A stretch of 58,652 bases of DNA from a virus, in IMG/VR virus record IMGVR_UViG_3300025586_000240, positions 1-58,652 of that record; one strand, given 5' to 3'. Both the position numbers and the translations under genes were made by a program. Numbering within the stretch: position 1 is the first letter of the stretch; every line of letters begins with the position of its first letter. This document shows positions 23,441-31,906 of the stretch, one piece after another. A model generated the notes under the pieces. That model saw only the letters and a list, made by a program, of their open reading frames with translations, did no database searches and was not told where the DNA came from.

Positions 23441-23814
23441 TTTGCTGGATTACCCGCCCATATTTCAAATGCTGGGATATTTTTAGTTATTACACTACAA
23501 GCACCTATGATAGCACCTGCACCTATTGTTTCTACACCTATAATTAGAGACCTTACACCTATAAATACATCTCTTTCTATATGGAGTTCAACAGGTATAA
23601 TTTTTTGAATTTTCCCTCTTCTACCCCTTGAATGGTTCCATTTATGTTGATGGGTAAGTATCATAGTTTCAGCACCTACTTCAGCGTATTCAGCTATATA
23701 AACATTACTTGCAAGGTCTATTCTAACATCTCTATGTATATGACATTTCTCATCAGCAAATAATTCACCTTTAAATAATTTTTTGTGTGCATATGTAAGT
23801 GTAGGTATACCCAT
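23419..23814 (-). CDS. Hexapeptide-repeat acyltransferase (MaaT-like)
   Basis: A 131-residue left-handed beta-helix protein. HIHRDVRIDLASNVYIAEYAEVGAET, HQHKWNHSRG with the probable catalytic His, GVRSLIIGVETIGAGAIIGA and the closing WAGNPAKKIGER are typical of maltose/galactoside O-acetyltransferase-like enzymes. Acyl-CoA-dependent O- or N-acetylation of a sugar is expected. It begins inside the stop region of the PIG-L deacetylase gene, so acetylation and deacetylation steps are coupled. The C-terminus lies in the 14-bp duplication. Confidence 0.82.
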   Translation of the reverse strand: MGIPTLTYAHKKLFKGELFADEKCHIHRDVRIDLASNVYIAEYAEVGAETMILTHQHKWNHSRGRRGKIQKIIPVELHIERDVFIGVRSLIIGVETIGAGAIIGACSVITKNIPAFEIWAGNPAKKIGERK

Positions 23815-24449
23815 TATACTATACTCCTAATTGTTTGAAATACCTCAGCATACTTCACTCCTATTTCACTACCCCTTATACTTGCTATAAGTTTAACAGT
23901 ATTAGTTAAATCAGGTCTTTTAGCTAATTGACTCTTATAACATTCTATGGCTTCTATCTTCTTCTCTATATGTTCCTTTGTTAATGGTATATATGTGGTC
24001 ATATTTGATTTACCCATACTATTCCATATATTCTCATATCCAAGTATAGTAGAGTGACGAAAGGCTCTTATACCTTCCTCACGTATAACCTTATGGTCTT
24101 GGTGTATATCATTACTATTAGGGAGTAATACTATATCAGGTTGTACACTTAATTTAGATATTATCATAGCATCTAATATTTCTTGTCTATGAGAAGGAAA
24201 GGTTCTAACCTGAAACATTACTTTATATTGTATAGTACATGTACCAAGTTTTTCTTCTGCTTGTCTTTCTTCTATTCTGGTAGAAGTTATATCAAACTCC
24301 TCTGGTATTGATTCCTCTGCAAAAGAGAATATCATATTAAATACTTCATGGCCTTCATCTATAAACCTTGCTACAGTTTCACCACAACTTATCTCCATAT
24401 CATCAGAATGTGGGGATAGAACTAATATTCTTTTAGAATTTTCCGTCAT
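23814..24449 (-). CDS. PIG-L family N-deacetylase
   Basis: A 211-residue PIG-L/LmbE protein. ILVLSPHSDDMEISCG (8-23) provides the zinc ligands and catalytic Asp (PHxDD at 13-17), and PNSNDIHQDHKV near 120-131 the third zinc ligand His and neighbours. Such enzymes remove acetyl groups from GlcNAc-type sugars. It is coupled with an acetyltransferase downstream and a GT-D-like glycosyltransferase upstream. Substrate may be a lipid- or nucleotide-linked sugar. Confidence 0.85.
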   Translation of the reverse strand: MTENSKRILVLSPHSDDMEISCGETVARFIDEGHEVFNMIFSFAEESIPEEFDITSTRIEERQAEEKLGTCTIQYKVMFQVRTFPSHRQEILDAMIISKLSVQPDIVLLPNSNDIHQDHKVIREEGIRAFRHSTILGYENIWNSMGKSNMTTYIPLTKEHIEKKIEAIECYKSQLAKRPDLTNTVKLIASIRGSEIGVKYAEVFQTIRSIV

Positions 24450-25272
24450 ATTGTTTTCCTTTTTCTGTTAATTGTAAACTGAGAGGGTCATTGGGGCTTA
24501 CTTCCATAAAATTTGACATACGACCCATACCTTGAGGACCAATACCTTTACCGGCCCATGTATTAACAATTCTTCCTATATCTAATCCTATACCACCACA
24601 ATCTTTCGTCCATATAGAATATCCTTTAGCTAAAAATCCACCGGCTATTAAGAATATATCTATATCATCAATCATCAATTTTATCTGATTTTTTACATCC
24701 TGATAAAGGTTATAGTGCCATATACCGCATGGTGGTATATTAAGTTTATCATCTCTTGGGGATTCTTCTGGTATACTTATAACTTCACATCCTATTATAT
24801 CACCTAATTCAGGAAAAGAAGTAATTAAGCATATCTTTTTATCCCTAATGATGTTCCATAAGTTATATTCTCCTTCTATGAACAACAAATAACCTATATC
24901 AGGATTGACGAAATTGGTATTGGTTATACCTATCTCTTTATGCACTCTTTCCCATTCTCTGAATACACTTGTTGGTTTTATATTCTTATCAAAAAACTGT
25001 CCATCAGTAAACCAAGCACCAAGACAAGCAACATAATCAGACCTATTACAAGAATCTATCAACATCTTAACAACTTCCTTACCCTTTTCCGGTGGTATAC
25101 CTTGCTCTATATTTTTTCGTTTAGACACGGTACCTATCATCATAGAGGAAAATTCAGCATTACCCATCCTCATAATTGAAAAGGATTTATTATCATCTAA
25201 ACATTCTTTAATATGAGTGTATATATGTGAAACTTTACATACTGTTGTACCTTCCATGTAATTATCTTCCAT
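24433..25272 (-). CDS. GT-D-type (DUF1792-like) glycosyltransferase
   Basis: A 279-residue protein. SFSIMRMGNAEFSSMM (about 30-45) matches the R-x-G-D/N-x-E motif of the GT-D fold glycosyltransferases. IDIFLIAGGFLAKGYSIWTKDCGGIGLDIGRIVNTW (about 205-240) is the conserved C-terminal block with the D-x-G element. Such enzymes transfer the third sugar in streptococcal adhesin glycans, and homologues occur in many polysaccharide loci. GGAGGTAATAA precedes ATG 25272. Confidence 0.72.
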   Translation of the reverse strand: MEDNYMEGTTVCKVSHIYTHIKECLDDNKSFSIMRMGNAEFSSMMIGTVSKRKNIEQGIPPEKGKEVVKMLIDSCNRSDYVACLGAWFTDGQFFDKNIKPTSVFREWERVHKEIGITNTNFVNPDIGYLLFIEGEYNLWNIIRDKKICLITSFPELGDIIGCEVISIPEESPRDDKLNIPPCGIWHYNLYQDVKNQIKLMIDDIDIFLIAGGFLAKGYSIWTKDCGGIGLDIGRIVNTWAGKGIGPQGMGRMSNFMEVSPNDPLSLQLTEKGKQYDGKF

Positions 25273-25275
25273 TTA

Positions 25276-26415
25276 TTACCTCCATTTTATATCTGGCATT
25301 ATAACTTTAGGATTTATGTTACTCCTATAAGGTTCAAGGTCCTTTAACATCCCTTCTATTTCTCTTTCCATATCAGTTGTAGGTTCATAGCCGAGATCGA
25401 ATAGTTTTTGATGGTCTGGTTTATAGTAGTGGTTCTCCACTTCTGTCCTTGGATTTGGTATATTGATGATTTCAGTACTATATCCAAGTTCCTGTGCTTT
25501 GCTCCATACCATATAAGCCAAGTCTTTCAATGTGTACACTTCCTCGAATTGATTTAGAACTCTATATTCTCCTTCTTCTGGTGGATTATCTATAGCTAAG
25601 TTAAGACATTGCATTGAATCCTTTAGAGGTAGAAATCCTCTCTTTTGCCCACCTGTACCATAGAGAGTAATAGGTTCTCTCGCTATTGCTTGGGAACAGA
25701 ATCTATTGATGACAGTACCGAAGCATTGGTCATAATCAAAACGAGTATGTAGTCTTTCATCATTTTCCATTTCAGGTATTTTTGTTCCATATACTACACC
25801 TTGCATTATATCAGTTGATTTTAAATTCCATGTCTTACAGGCGAATTGAATATTAGTGCTATCATGGACTTTAGTAGCATGATAAAAACTTCCTGGTTGT
25901 TTAGGAAATGGTAACATGGACTTCCTACCTTTATATTCTACTTCTATGGGGCCTTCAGGTATAGCAATGTTTGGAGTGCCATATTCTCCAAGAGTTCCGA
26001 GTTTTACCAAATGAGCATTCGGACAATGTTCTTTCATAGCATAGAGTATATTCAAAGTCCCTATTACATTATTATTGTGAGTATATACAGCCTTGGCATT
26101 ATTCATCATGGAATAAGGTGCAGAAGGCATTTCAGCTAAATGGACTATAGTATCTGGTTGGAAGTTTTTGATATCTCTAGAAATACTAGAATAATTCATA
26201 ACATTTCCAAAAGTAAAGGTGCCACCAAATTTTCTAATAAGACCTTCTCTATCTATCATACTTTTAATGGGTAATAAAGATTCTCCACCCACCTCTCTTA
26301 CCCATCTCCTACGATCACCAGTATCAATACAGAATACTTCATATCCCTTAGACAAAAGATAAAGTGATAGAGACCATCCTAAATATCCATCAGCACCTAA
26401 AATACATACACGCAT
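25276..26415 (-). CDS. sqdB: UDP-sulfoquinovose synthase-like (SqdB/SQD1)
   Basis: A 379-residue extended SDR that matches SqdB/SQD1 along its full length. The N-terminal GADGYLGWS is at 7-15, HLAEMPSAPYSMM near 92-104, LGTLGEYGTPNIAIPEG at 139-155 with T141, the FPKQPGSFYHATKVHDS block with catalytic Y178 and K182, GVVYGTKIPE, TRFDYDQCFGTVINRF and a PNPRTEVENHYY C-terminus. SqdB makes UDP-sulfoquinovose from UDP-glucose and sulfite. The segment PSAPYSM is unusually specific for the family. In a phage this is striking. It lies in an island that also has an APS kinase and a sulfotransferase. Confidence 0.88.
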   Translation of the reverse strand: MRVCILGADGYLGWSLSLYLLSKGYEVFCIDTGDRRRWVREVGGESLLPIKSMIDREGLIRKFGGTFTFGNVMNYSSISRDIKNFQPDTIVHLAEMPSAPYSMMNNAKAVYTHNNNVIGTLNILYAMKEHCPNAHLVKLGTLGEYGTPNIAIPEGPIEVEYKGRKSMLPFPKQPGSFYHATKVHDSTNIQFACKTWNLKSTDIMQGVVYGTKIPEMENDERLHTRFDYDQCFGTVINRFCSQAIAREPITLYGTGGQKRGFLPLKDSMQCLNLAIDNPPEEGEYRVLNQFEEVYTLKDLAYMVWSKAQELGYSTEIINIPNPRTEVENHYYKPDHQKLFDLGYEPTTDMEREIEGMLKDLEPYRSNINPKVIMPDIKWR

Positions 26416-26606
26416 TACAACTCCTCCTTAAACAATTTATCTATATCATCCCAATCGGATTTTTTCCTATACCACATTTCAAATTCTGGTTTATTCTGCT
26501 CTTCCATCCACCAATCACATAAATATTCTTGTTTCCATTTATCTCCAAATACAGGTACCATTTCTGATAAATCAACTTCTCTAATATAAACCCCCGGTGC
26601 TTTCAT
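26415..26606 (-). CDS. Small protein: sheath-like N-terminus plus LFKEEL tail
   Basis: A 63-residue protein. I set ATG 26606 (MKAPGVYIREVDLSE), overlapping the upstream stop as TGATG. The first 15 residues recall the N-termini of contractile tail sheath proteins (APGVYxxExDLS). The C-terminus SDWDDIDKLFKEEL belongs to the shared tail family, and its AAGGAGGAG codons are the ribosome binding site of the sqdB-like gene. No sheath body is present. A role in docking or assembly is speculative. Confidence 0.55.
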   Translation of the reverse strand: MKAPGVYIREVDLSEMVPVFGDKWKQEYLCDWWMEEQNKPEFEMWYRKKSDWDDIDKLFKEEL

Positions 26607-26767
26607 CACAACTCCCCTTTTTGTACTGGCATAGTTATACCAGTCGCTAAGATTTCATGTACTTCTGTAGGCTCAACCCAGAAAGTGGTATTATCACTGA
26701 ATGTTATACTGACCTTCAGGGGGGAAATGGAATATTCTTTTATAGTCTTCCCTTTTAGATCATTCAT
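26606..26767 (-). CDS. Small beta-rich protein
   Basis: A 53-residue protein (MNDLKGKTIKEYSIS) coupled by ATGA and TGATG overlaps to its neighbours. The sequence VSITFSDNTTFWVEPTEV is probably an antiparallel beta pair. It ends GEL, with GGGGAG as ribosome binding site of the next gene. Not recognised. Confidence 0.5.
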   Translation of the reverse strand: MNDLKGKTIKEYSISPLKVSITFSDNTTFWVEPTEVHEILATGITMPVQKGEL

Positions 26768-27000
26768 AATTTCTCCTTGAACATTTTATCCACTTCATCC
26801 CAATCTGAATTCCTCTTTTTTAGAGTTTTTTGACCCCATATAATAGCTCCAGGTTCTATAGATATTTCATTATTAGATGCTGGCTGAACCCACGTTATAT
26901 CACCAGTATCACCAGTACCATCAGCATTTGTTATTGTCCAAGTAGTTGCTGCCGTTCCAGTATCATTTCCTGTCACGTATGCCGTTCCATCATATTCCAT
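26764..27000 (-). CDS. Small structural-like protein with LFxEEL-type tail
   Basis: A 78-residue protein. ATG 27000 overlaps the preceding stop (TAATG) with GGAGAG 7 nt upstream. The first 60 residues are Gly/Thr/Asp/Ala-rich (YDGTAYVTGNDTGTAATTW) and end with EPGAIIWGQK, looking like a virion decoration or fibre-type beta domain. The last 14 residues SDWDEVDKMFKEKL are the shared tail. Function unknown; structural role suspected. Confidence 0.5.
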   Translation of the reverse strand: MEYDGTAYVTGNDTGTAATTWTITNADGTGDTGDITWVQPASNNEISIEPGAIIWGQKTLKKRNSDWDEVDKMFKEKL

Positions 27001-27818
27001 TAAGTAACTCTCCACATATCAATCATAAAATCATCATTCCTTGGAGGGTTCCAATATACTTTTCCTGGTTTATATCCATTTAACCTCACAGATCCCCCTT
27101 CACCATGTTTTTGCCTTCCTAAATGCTTCATATAGTAACCATTATTTAATTGCATATATTCTTCCCTGGTTTTATTTCCACCAAATTCCTTTAAACAGCA
27201 TAATCCATATCCAAGAAAGTAAGTTCCTGTATTCTCCATTACCCATTCAGGTCCTCTAACAAGGTCACCTTTCAGTATATCATTCATTCTCCAGTGTATA
27301 TTCTTATCAAAGCTCTTCCAAAAAGGTTTAATATAGGATGCTCTCCATAAGGCGGGTGTAAATGCCCAATGAGGGTCAGTAACTAAAGGTACACCATCCC
27401 TTACTACTTGCTTCTTAGTAAAATAATTCCCTCTCTTCCATGATATGCGTCTCTTATGAAAAGCTATCTGGTTGATTCCAGGATGTTTGTCCATCAAGTC
27501 TACTAATGGGTTCAAATCTAAAGGTTTTATTAGTTCATAATCATCCTCAACATTCAGTATATAAGGAGTATTGGTTTGTTCTAATAACCAAGTTAGTGAT
27601 GGTCCTTGTCCTATAGGTGTTTGGTTAACTTTGGATACATCATATATACCAACTTCATTTATATAATCAGTACATTGTTTTGACCATTCTTCATGTAAAG
27701 AATCTTCATGTATCAGCCATCGAAATCCTCCATCATATTTCAAGTTCTTCTGTAGTGCTTCTGTAGTAGTTTTAAGATAATCAGGTCTGGAAGCACTTGT
27801 CCTCATTATATCAATCAT
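27000..27818 (-). CDS. GT-A-type glycosyltransferase-like protein (paralogue 1)
   Basis: A 272-residue protein starting MIDIMRTSASRPDYL at ATG 27818 (AGGTG upstream). It has a GT2-like layout: RTSASRPDYLKTTTEAL near the start, GQGPSLTWLLEQTNTPYILNVEDDYE with an acidic D-D pair around 80-100, then KQVVRDGVPLVTDPHWAFTP (about 145-164) and a C-terminal MNDILKG/NTGTYFLG region. It is about half identical to the protein at 32896-33648, except that 20 residues are identical and encoded by 56 identical bases. Probably transfers a sugar to a glycan; acceptor unknown. Confidence 0.65.
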   Translation of the reverse strand: MIDIMRTSASRPDYLKTTTEALQKNLKYDGGFRWLIHEDSLHEEWSKQCTDYINEVGIYDVSKVNQTPIGQGPSLTWLLEQTNTPYILNVEDDYELIKPLDLNPLVDLMDKHPGINQIAFHKRRISWKRGNYFTKKQVVRDGVPLVTDPHWAFTPALWRASYIKPFWKSFDKNIHWRMNDILKGDLVRGPEWVMENTGTYFLGYGLCCLKEFGGNKTREEYMQLNNGYYMKHLGRQKHGEGGSVRLNGYKPGKVYWNPPRNDDFMIDMWRVT

Positions 27819-28542
27819 TATAGAACACCTGATCACTTGTTCTCATAAACCTTCTTCCTATAGGTATCTTATCCTGATAGGCCCTTACCTCATCATCGGT
27901 TATCTCATCAAGCATCATTTGAATAGCTAAATAAGGCTCACAAAAACCTTTATCATATATGTAAGTACTTAGTCTTGGATTAACTTCTATCACTTTATCC
28001 CCTATGAACTGAACACCGTTACAATACTTCAATCCTAATTCCTTTGTTATCTTCTTACACATCTCAACATGGTAGGGAGAATCTACCAATACACCTTTAG
28101 AGCTTAGACCGTACTTGGATTCCTCTCTTATCTTTACTGTAACTAATAGAGCATCACTATCTTCATTTGCTAATACCATGCAGTCGTATTCGGTCCCTTC
28201 TACAAATTCACACAGAAGTAGATCGGGTAATTGATTTTCGTTCTCAAATAGTTTTATGAAGGTATCCATACTTATATATGGCTTGAATGGCCTCTCTTTA
28301 AACAATATATCAATGTCATTCCTATTTTTATCTATTATACGAAACCCTCTTGAACCCTTACCTATATATGGTTTAAAGCATATCTTTTTACTTGGATATC
28401 CTAAATGGAAGGCTCCAGCTTCAAAATCATCAAGGTCATAAGGTGTAAAATATTTGGGTATAGGTATATCAGCTTTCTTTAATTTTTCATACAACAAAAG
28501 TTTATCTTCAACATCTTTGATAACCTTGTAATCATTAACCAT
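27811..28542 (-). CDS. ATP-grasp ligase, C-terminal part of a split gene
   Basis: A 243-residue ATP-grasp domain. YPSKKICFKPYIGKGSRGFRII (about 49-70) is the glycine-rich ATP-binding segment, LLLCEFVEGTEYDCMVLAN the hinge region, and KVIEVNPRLSTYIYD the metal-binding end (E-x-N-x-R). The N-terminal domain is encoded just upstream in another frame (28535-28834); a triplicated 7-bp unit at 28533-28553 causes the split. With two units the frames fuse as NGCKLMVNDYKVIKD. Carboxylate-amine ligation in glycan assembly is likely. The piece could still be translated from its own GTTAATG-derived ATG at 28542. Confidence 0.75.
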   Translation of the reverse strand: MVNDYKVIKDVEDKLLLYEKLKKADIPIPKYFTPYDLDDFEAGAFHLGYPSKKICFKPYIGKGSRGFRIIDKNRNDIDILFKERPFKPYISMDTFIKLFENENQLPDLLLCEFVEGTEYDCMVLANEDSDALLVTVKIREESKYGLSSKGVLVDSPYHVEMCKKITKELGLKYCNGVQFIGDKVIEVNPRLSTYIYDKGFCEPYLAIQMMLDEITDDEVRAYQDKIPIGRRFMRTSDQVFYND

Positions 28543-28553
28543 TAACCATTAAC
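28533..28553. repeat. 7-bp tandem repeat, three copies, splitting the ATP-grasp gene
   Basis: CATTAAC is present three times without interruption (28533-28539, 28540-28546, 28547-28553). On the coding strand this is GTTAATG x3. Deleting one copy joins the two flanking open frames into one ATP-grasp reading frame. Confidence 0.85.
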
Positions 28554-28834
28554 TTACATCCATTTACAGATTTTATTTGTGGTTTCATAGCTGCTATCTT
28601 TGCTATTTCTAAACTTGATTCAGGTATTACAATATCAGGTTTCTCATTAAATATCACATCAAACAATTCTAATTTAAAATAACCATCTGATGCAGGAGGA
28701 ACTTGATGGAACTTATCAACCATAAATCTACCACTTGCATTTTCATCCATATCTGTACCTATAATTTCAATATCACGCTCTTTAAAATAGCCTTGAGTTG
28801 TTTGAATAGAGGTATAAAACCTGGTGTTCCACAT
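28535..28834 (-). CDS. ATP-grasp ligase, N-terminal (pre-ATP-grasp) part
   Basis: The open frame gives IEIIGTDMDENASGRFMVDKF, VPPASDGYF and KPDIVIPESSLEI, the pre-ATP-grasp domain of carbamoyl-phosphate-synthase-like ligases. Its true start is probably ATG 28863 in another frame: that frame reads MKNLKILITACGTPGFIPLF, the expected first strand and glycine loop. A one-base shift near 28780-28800 separates the two. So the gene 28863-27811 carries two frame breaks and may be inactive. It overlaps the DUF5662-like gene by 14 nt at its probable start. Confidence 0.65.
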   Translation of the reverse strand: MWNTRFYTSIQTTQGYFKERDIEIIGTDMDENASGRFMVDKFHQVPPASDGYFKLELFDVIFNEKPDIVIPESSLEIAKIAAMKPQIKSVNGCKLMVNG

Positions 28835-28849
28835 GCAGTTATTAGTATT

Positions 28850-29344
28850 TTAAGATTCTTCATTGTTAATTAATTCCTCGATTCTTTTCCTTGATTCAGG
28901 ATGCATTTTCATTTTACTACCATTCTTGTCATACCATTTTTTAACATTCGGAGTTCCTTGTGCTCTACCCGCACCACACCAATCACAATACATTTCTTTT
29001 ATATATATCTCCGGTATCTTGAATATCTTAGTGCCACCTCCATCTTCTGGAAGTATCCACCACTGCCAATGATGCTTATTTCTTTTCTGATGAAGTAACC
29101 AAGCGTAGTCGAATTTACTATCACCTGTATCGGTTGGTTTATAATAACCCGTTTCATCTCTACCTTTATTGATATCGCTTTTCATTGTACCATAGAAGTA
29201 GTTCGCATAAGGGAACAACTCACTTGGGAGAAATTTACTCCAATCATGTATGATACCTCTCCATACTATACCTTGTTTACAGCAGGCAAGGAAAACAAAC
29301 CACTTATGCCTCAATAAGTAAGATAAATATTTAAGATGCTTCAT
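28850..29344 (-). CDS. DUF5662-like phage protein
   Basis: A 164-residue protein. HKWFVFLACCKQGIVWRGIIHDWSKFLPSE (about 13-42) is the hallmark of the DUF5662 family, with a helical N-terminus and an HD-like pair. HQKRNKHHWQWW and a CDWCGAGRAQG segment follow. The HxxD/HD arrangement suggests a metal-dependent hydrolase, but function is unknown. Found in many phages. The start overlaps the small gene upstream by 14 nt. Confidence 0.75.
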   Translation of the reverse strand: MKHLKYLSYLLRHKWFVFLACCKQGIVWRGIIHDWSKFLPSELFPYANYFYGTMKSDINKGRDETGYYKPTDTGDSKFDYAWLLHQKRNKHHWQWWILPEDGGGTKIFKIPEIYIKEMYCDWCGAGRAQGTPNVKKWYDKNGSKMKMHPESRKRIEELINNEES

Positions 29345-29498
29345 TGCCCTCTCTTACTAGCTTTATACCGATATAATCAGCAGGCGTTAGTCCATTTTTA
29401 TGAAACACATGGCTAATTTTATATGATTGAAGCCATTGTTTTTCAAATTCCGTTTCTGGTAATATCATTAAGCTATTGTTTATAATTTCAGTTTTCAT
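29331..29498 (-). CDS. Small conserved-looking phage protein
   Basis: A 55-residue protein (MKTEIINNSLMILPETEFEK) coupled by an ATGA overlap to the upstream gene. The C-terminal HVFHKNGLTPADYIGIKLVRE segment resembles short phage proteins seen next to glycosyltransferase or tail genes. Function unknown. Confidence 0.5.
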   Translation of the reverse strand: MKTEIINNSLMILPETEFEKQWLQSYKISHVFHKNGLTPADYIGIKLVREGNEAS

Positions 29499-29671
29499 AG
29501 CTCTTCCTCAAATAATTTATTAATATCTCCCCACTCATCTTTTGGAGACCATACTATAACTCTATGAAGATAATCCAATAATATTTTTACATTCTTCCTA
29601 TCTAATCGAGGATTCCAAATATCTTGTAATATTCTTCTTCTTACATCTGTTAAAGGAACCGTATCCTCCAT
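29495..29671 (-). CDS. Small protein with DEWGDINKLFEEEL tail
   Basis: A 58-residue protein starting MEDTVPLTDVRRRIL directly after the upstream stop. It is helical with several Arg residues and ends DEWGDINKLFEEEL. This is the shared C-terminal tail also found near 3054, 3518, 3775, 10524, 10694, 26415 and 26764. The GAGGAAGAG codons of the tail serve as ribosome binding site for the next gene. Confidence 0.55.
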   Translation of the reverse strand: MEDTVPLTDVRRRILQDIWNPRLDRKNVKILLDYLHRVIVWSPKDEWGDINKLFEEEL

Positions 29672-30595
29672 TCATATACCCCACTTCCTCACTATCTCTT
29701 TACCTTCTGACATATTACTTATATGATTATACAATTCTTTTATCCTTATCGTGTCTGTATGGCTTTTTAAGAACTCATTATAACCATTTTTACTTATTAT
29801 ATCACATTCATCCTTATTGTCAAGTATCCATTTTCCCTTTTCTGCTATATTACTACAATCATCTCTATATTTAACCATACAATCTTCTGATAGAAAGTTA
29901 TGATCAAAACCAGGACTTAGTAATGTAGAACCGGACGCCATAATTTCAAACATTTTGGCATGCGGACTTCTTATACCAGAGTTACCTAACATTGTGTCTG
30001 TGAGCATTGCTCTATGTAGCCTTAAAAATGGAGCATATTTGATACCCCCAATCTTACCACCATTGTTTATAAGGTTTTCTTGTTCTAATAATTCTATTGC
30101 TTTACTTCTTTGGGTATAAGAAGAGGAAGAAGTAGTTCCGGTGAACCCTACTTTAGGTATTTTCCATTTGGTGGGATAGAATTCTTTCTCGTCAGCTGAA
30201 TAGGGAACCCACACAGAAGGAATGCCTATATGTTTTTGAAAGGACTCAATATCGTATACCCCTCTTTGTATAACGATGTCAAACTGATTATTCTTATACC
30301 AATAGAATTTATTCCTTTCTACAATTTTCCTATAATCCACTGCTATCATTACCTTCAGACAAGGAATATCCTTCAAGTAACCATCCAATACATCGCTATG
30401 AGCTAAGAGTAACATAGCATCAGGTTTGTAATCAGAGTATAATTCTTCAGCTGAATATATGATACCATCTTTGCTATAGGCTTTGACACCATAATAATCA
30501 CATAAAGTATTGAGTTTATTGACAAATCCTATATTGATACGATAATTTATTTTAGTATCTGGATCATGTTCTGGTAATATGGATACTATTCTCAT
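29672..30595 (-). CDS. CgeB-like glycosyltransferase
   Basis: A 307-residue GT-B-type protein. The N-terminal half has MRIVSILPEHDP, KPDAMLLLAHSDVLDGY and VIQRGVYDIESFQKHIG; the C-terminal half has VGFTGTTSSSSYTQRSKAI, SPHAKMFEIMASGSTLLSPGFDHNF and KGKWILDNKDECDIISKNGYNEF. This is the CgeB/GT1 donor-binding pattern with an E at the MFEIMASG segment. Overlaps the upstream methyltransferase by 4 nt. Substrates unknown. Confidence 0.75.
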   Translation of the reverse strand: MRIVSILPEHDPDTKINYRINIGFVNKLNTLCDYYGVKAYSKDGIIYSAEELYSDYKPDAMLLLAHSDVLDGYLKDIPCLKVMIAVDYRKIVERNKFYWYKNNQFDIVIQRGVYDIESFQKHIGIPSVWVPYSADEKEFYPTKWKIPKVGFTGTTSSSSYTQRSKAIELLEQENLINNGGKIGGIKYAPFLRLHRAMLTDTMLGNSGIRSPHAKMFEIMASGSTLLSPGFDHNFLSEDCMVKYRDDCSNIAEKGKWILDNKDECDIISKNGYNEFLKSHTDTIRIKELYNHISNMSEGKEIVRKWGI

Positions 30596-31905
30596 TTCTT
30601 AGTAATTTTCCATATACATCTTGGTGAACGTGTGCTATCTATACCTTGAAGGTTGTGCTTCCATCCTCTCTTTTCTATTTGAGCTATAATCTCTTTAACA
30701 TGAGGGGTTTCTTCTCCTTGTGGGGCATTATTTGATTCAATATAGCATTCATGCCATTTTAACCTTTCTAATACTTCAAACATCTTTTCCTTAATGTGTT
30801 TATAAAGACTAAGGGCAAATATAATATTGATAGGTCTTTTTGTTTGCTTGAAAAATGAATTAATGTATATAACCACATCATCAACCTTAGTTAAGTCCTT
30901 ACACATATAGTTGATATTATACCCGTTATGTCTTGCCAAATCCCTTGCACAATCTATATAATCAGCTTCATTATCAAGACCCATAACATGGCGAGCACCT
31001 CTTTTCCAACACTCACAAGCTACTGAACCAAGGTTACATCCTAAATCCAGTATTGAATAATCATTTATCTCTTCCGGTATACCCATTACTTTCATTCTCT
31101 CATTAGTATTTCTTGCACCCACTACTTCTTCCCCATCAAGATAATATGACTGATAATTTTCCTTCCTTTCCTTGTGAGGAAATTGCGTAAGTTTAGCAAT
31201 CTTCTCCTTTAATTCTTCCATATCATTCTCCTTATATTCAATTTGCTTCCATGAATCCTTCGGTAAATCCTTTAGTGTCATCATATCATAAAGTGAGCGT
31301 CGAATATCTATAATATACCCATCTATAACATTATCTTCCTTTCGCATATCTCCTTTAGCACTATCACTTATATTCAATAATGGTAATATGTGATTTGTAA
31401 ACCTATCAGGTAATGGTATATCGGAACTATAATAACCATAATTACTGGGCTTTTCTGTAAAGGTGTAATGCCCAGTTTCATTTATCCCATAAGCATTTCT
31501 CATATAATAGCCAAAAACTCCTTTAGAATCACATACAGTTGTTCCAGGATAAAAATCTGACACCATATTCTTTACATAGAACATTCCCTTTATAGGTGGT
31601 GCAAGTACTAATTCAGCTAAACCCTTAAATATAAGATACTCATTCATAATGGACTGCAATGATCTCTTATCCCAATATCTATTATTATCATTGAATGTTT
31701 TATCTTGTATTTCTTTTGCTTGTTCGCCCTTATCCCAATCACGAAATGATGTTATCTTACCATTATAGCTCCACGGTATTTTCATTTCGGGCTTTGGAAT
31801 CCATATACTATGCTTACCTTTCACTATACTAAAAAACTCCCCGTCTATAGTTATACCGTTTCCTTCTATTATCACCTCATTGTAGATCTTCTTGATTAAC
31901 TTCAA
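30592..31905 (-). CDS. Two-part protein with C-terminal methyltransferase
   Basis: A 437-residue protein. The first 230 residues are an unrecognised domain with many aromatics and conserved-looking motifs (FRDWDKGEQAKEIQDKTF; YWDKRSLQSIMNEYL), perhaps kinase-like. From about 280 a class I methyltransferase follows: SILDLGCNLGSVACECW, HVMGLDNEADYI, NIIFALSLYKHIKE. It may modify a glycan at the reducing end or an aglycone, as fused kinase-methyltransferases do; that is inference. It lies between two CgeB-like glycosyltransferases. Confidence 0.65.
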   Translation of the reverse strand: MKLIKKIYNEVIIEGNGITIDGEFFSIVKGKHSIWIPKPEMKIPWSYNGKITSFRDWDKGEQAKEIQDKTFNDNNRYWDKRSLQSIMNEYLIFKGLAELVLAPPIKGMFYVKNMVSDFYPGTTVCDSKGVFGYYMRNAYGINETGHYTFTEKPSNYGYYSSDIPLPDRFTNHILPLLNISDSAKGDMRKEDNVIDGYIIDIRRSLYDMMTLKDLPKDSWKQIEYKENDMEELKEKIAKLTQFPHKERKENYQSYYLDGEEVVGARNTNERMKVMGIPEEINDYSILDLGCNLGSVACECWKRGARHVMGLDNEADYIDCARDLARHNGYNINYMCKDLTKVDDVVIYINSFFKQTKRPINIIFALSLYKHIKEKMFEVLERLKWHECYIESNNAPQGEETPHVKEIIAQIEKRGWKHNLQGIDSTRSPRCIWKITKK

Positions 31906-31906
31906 T

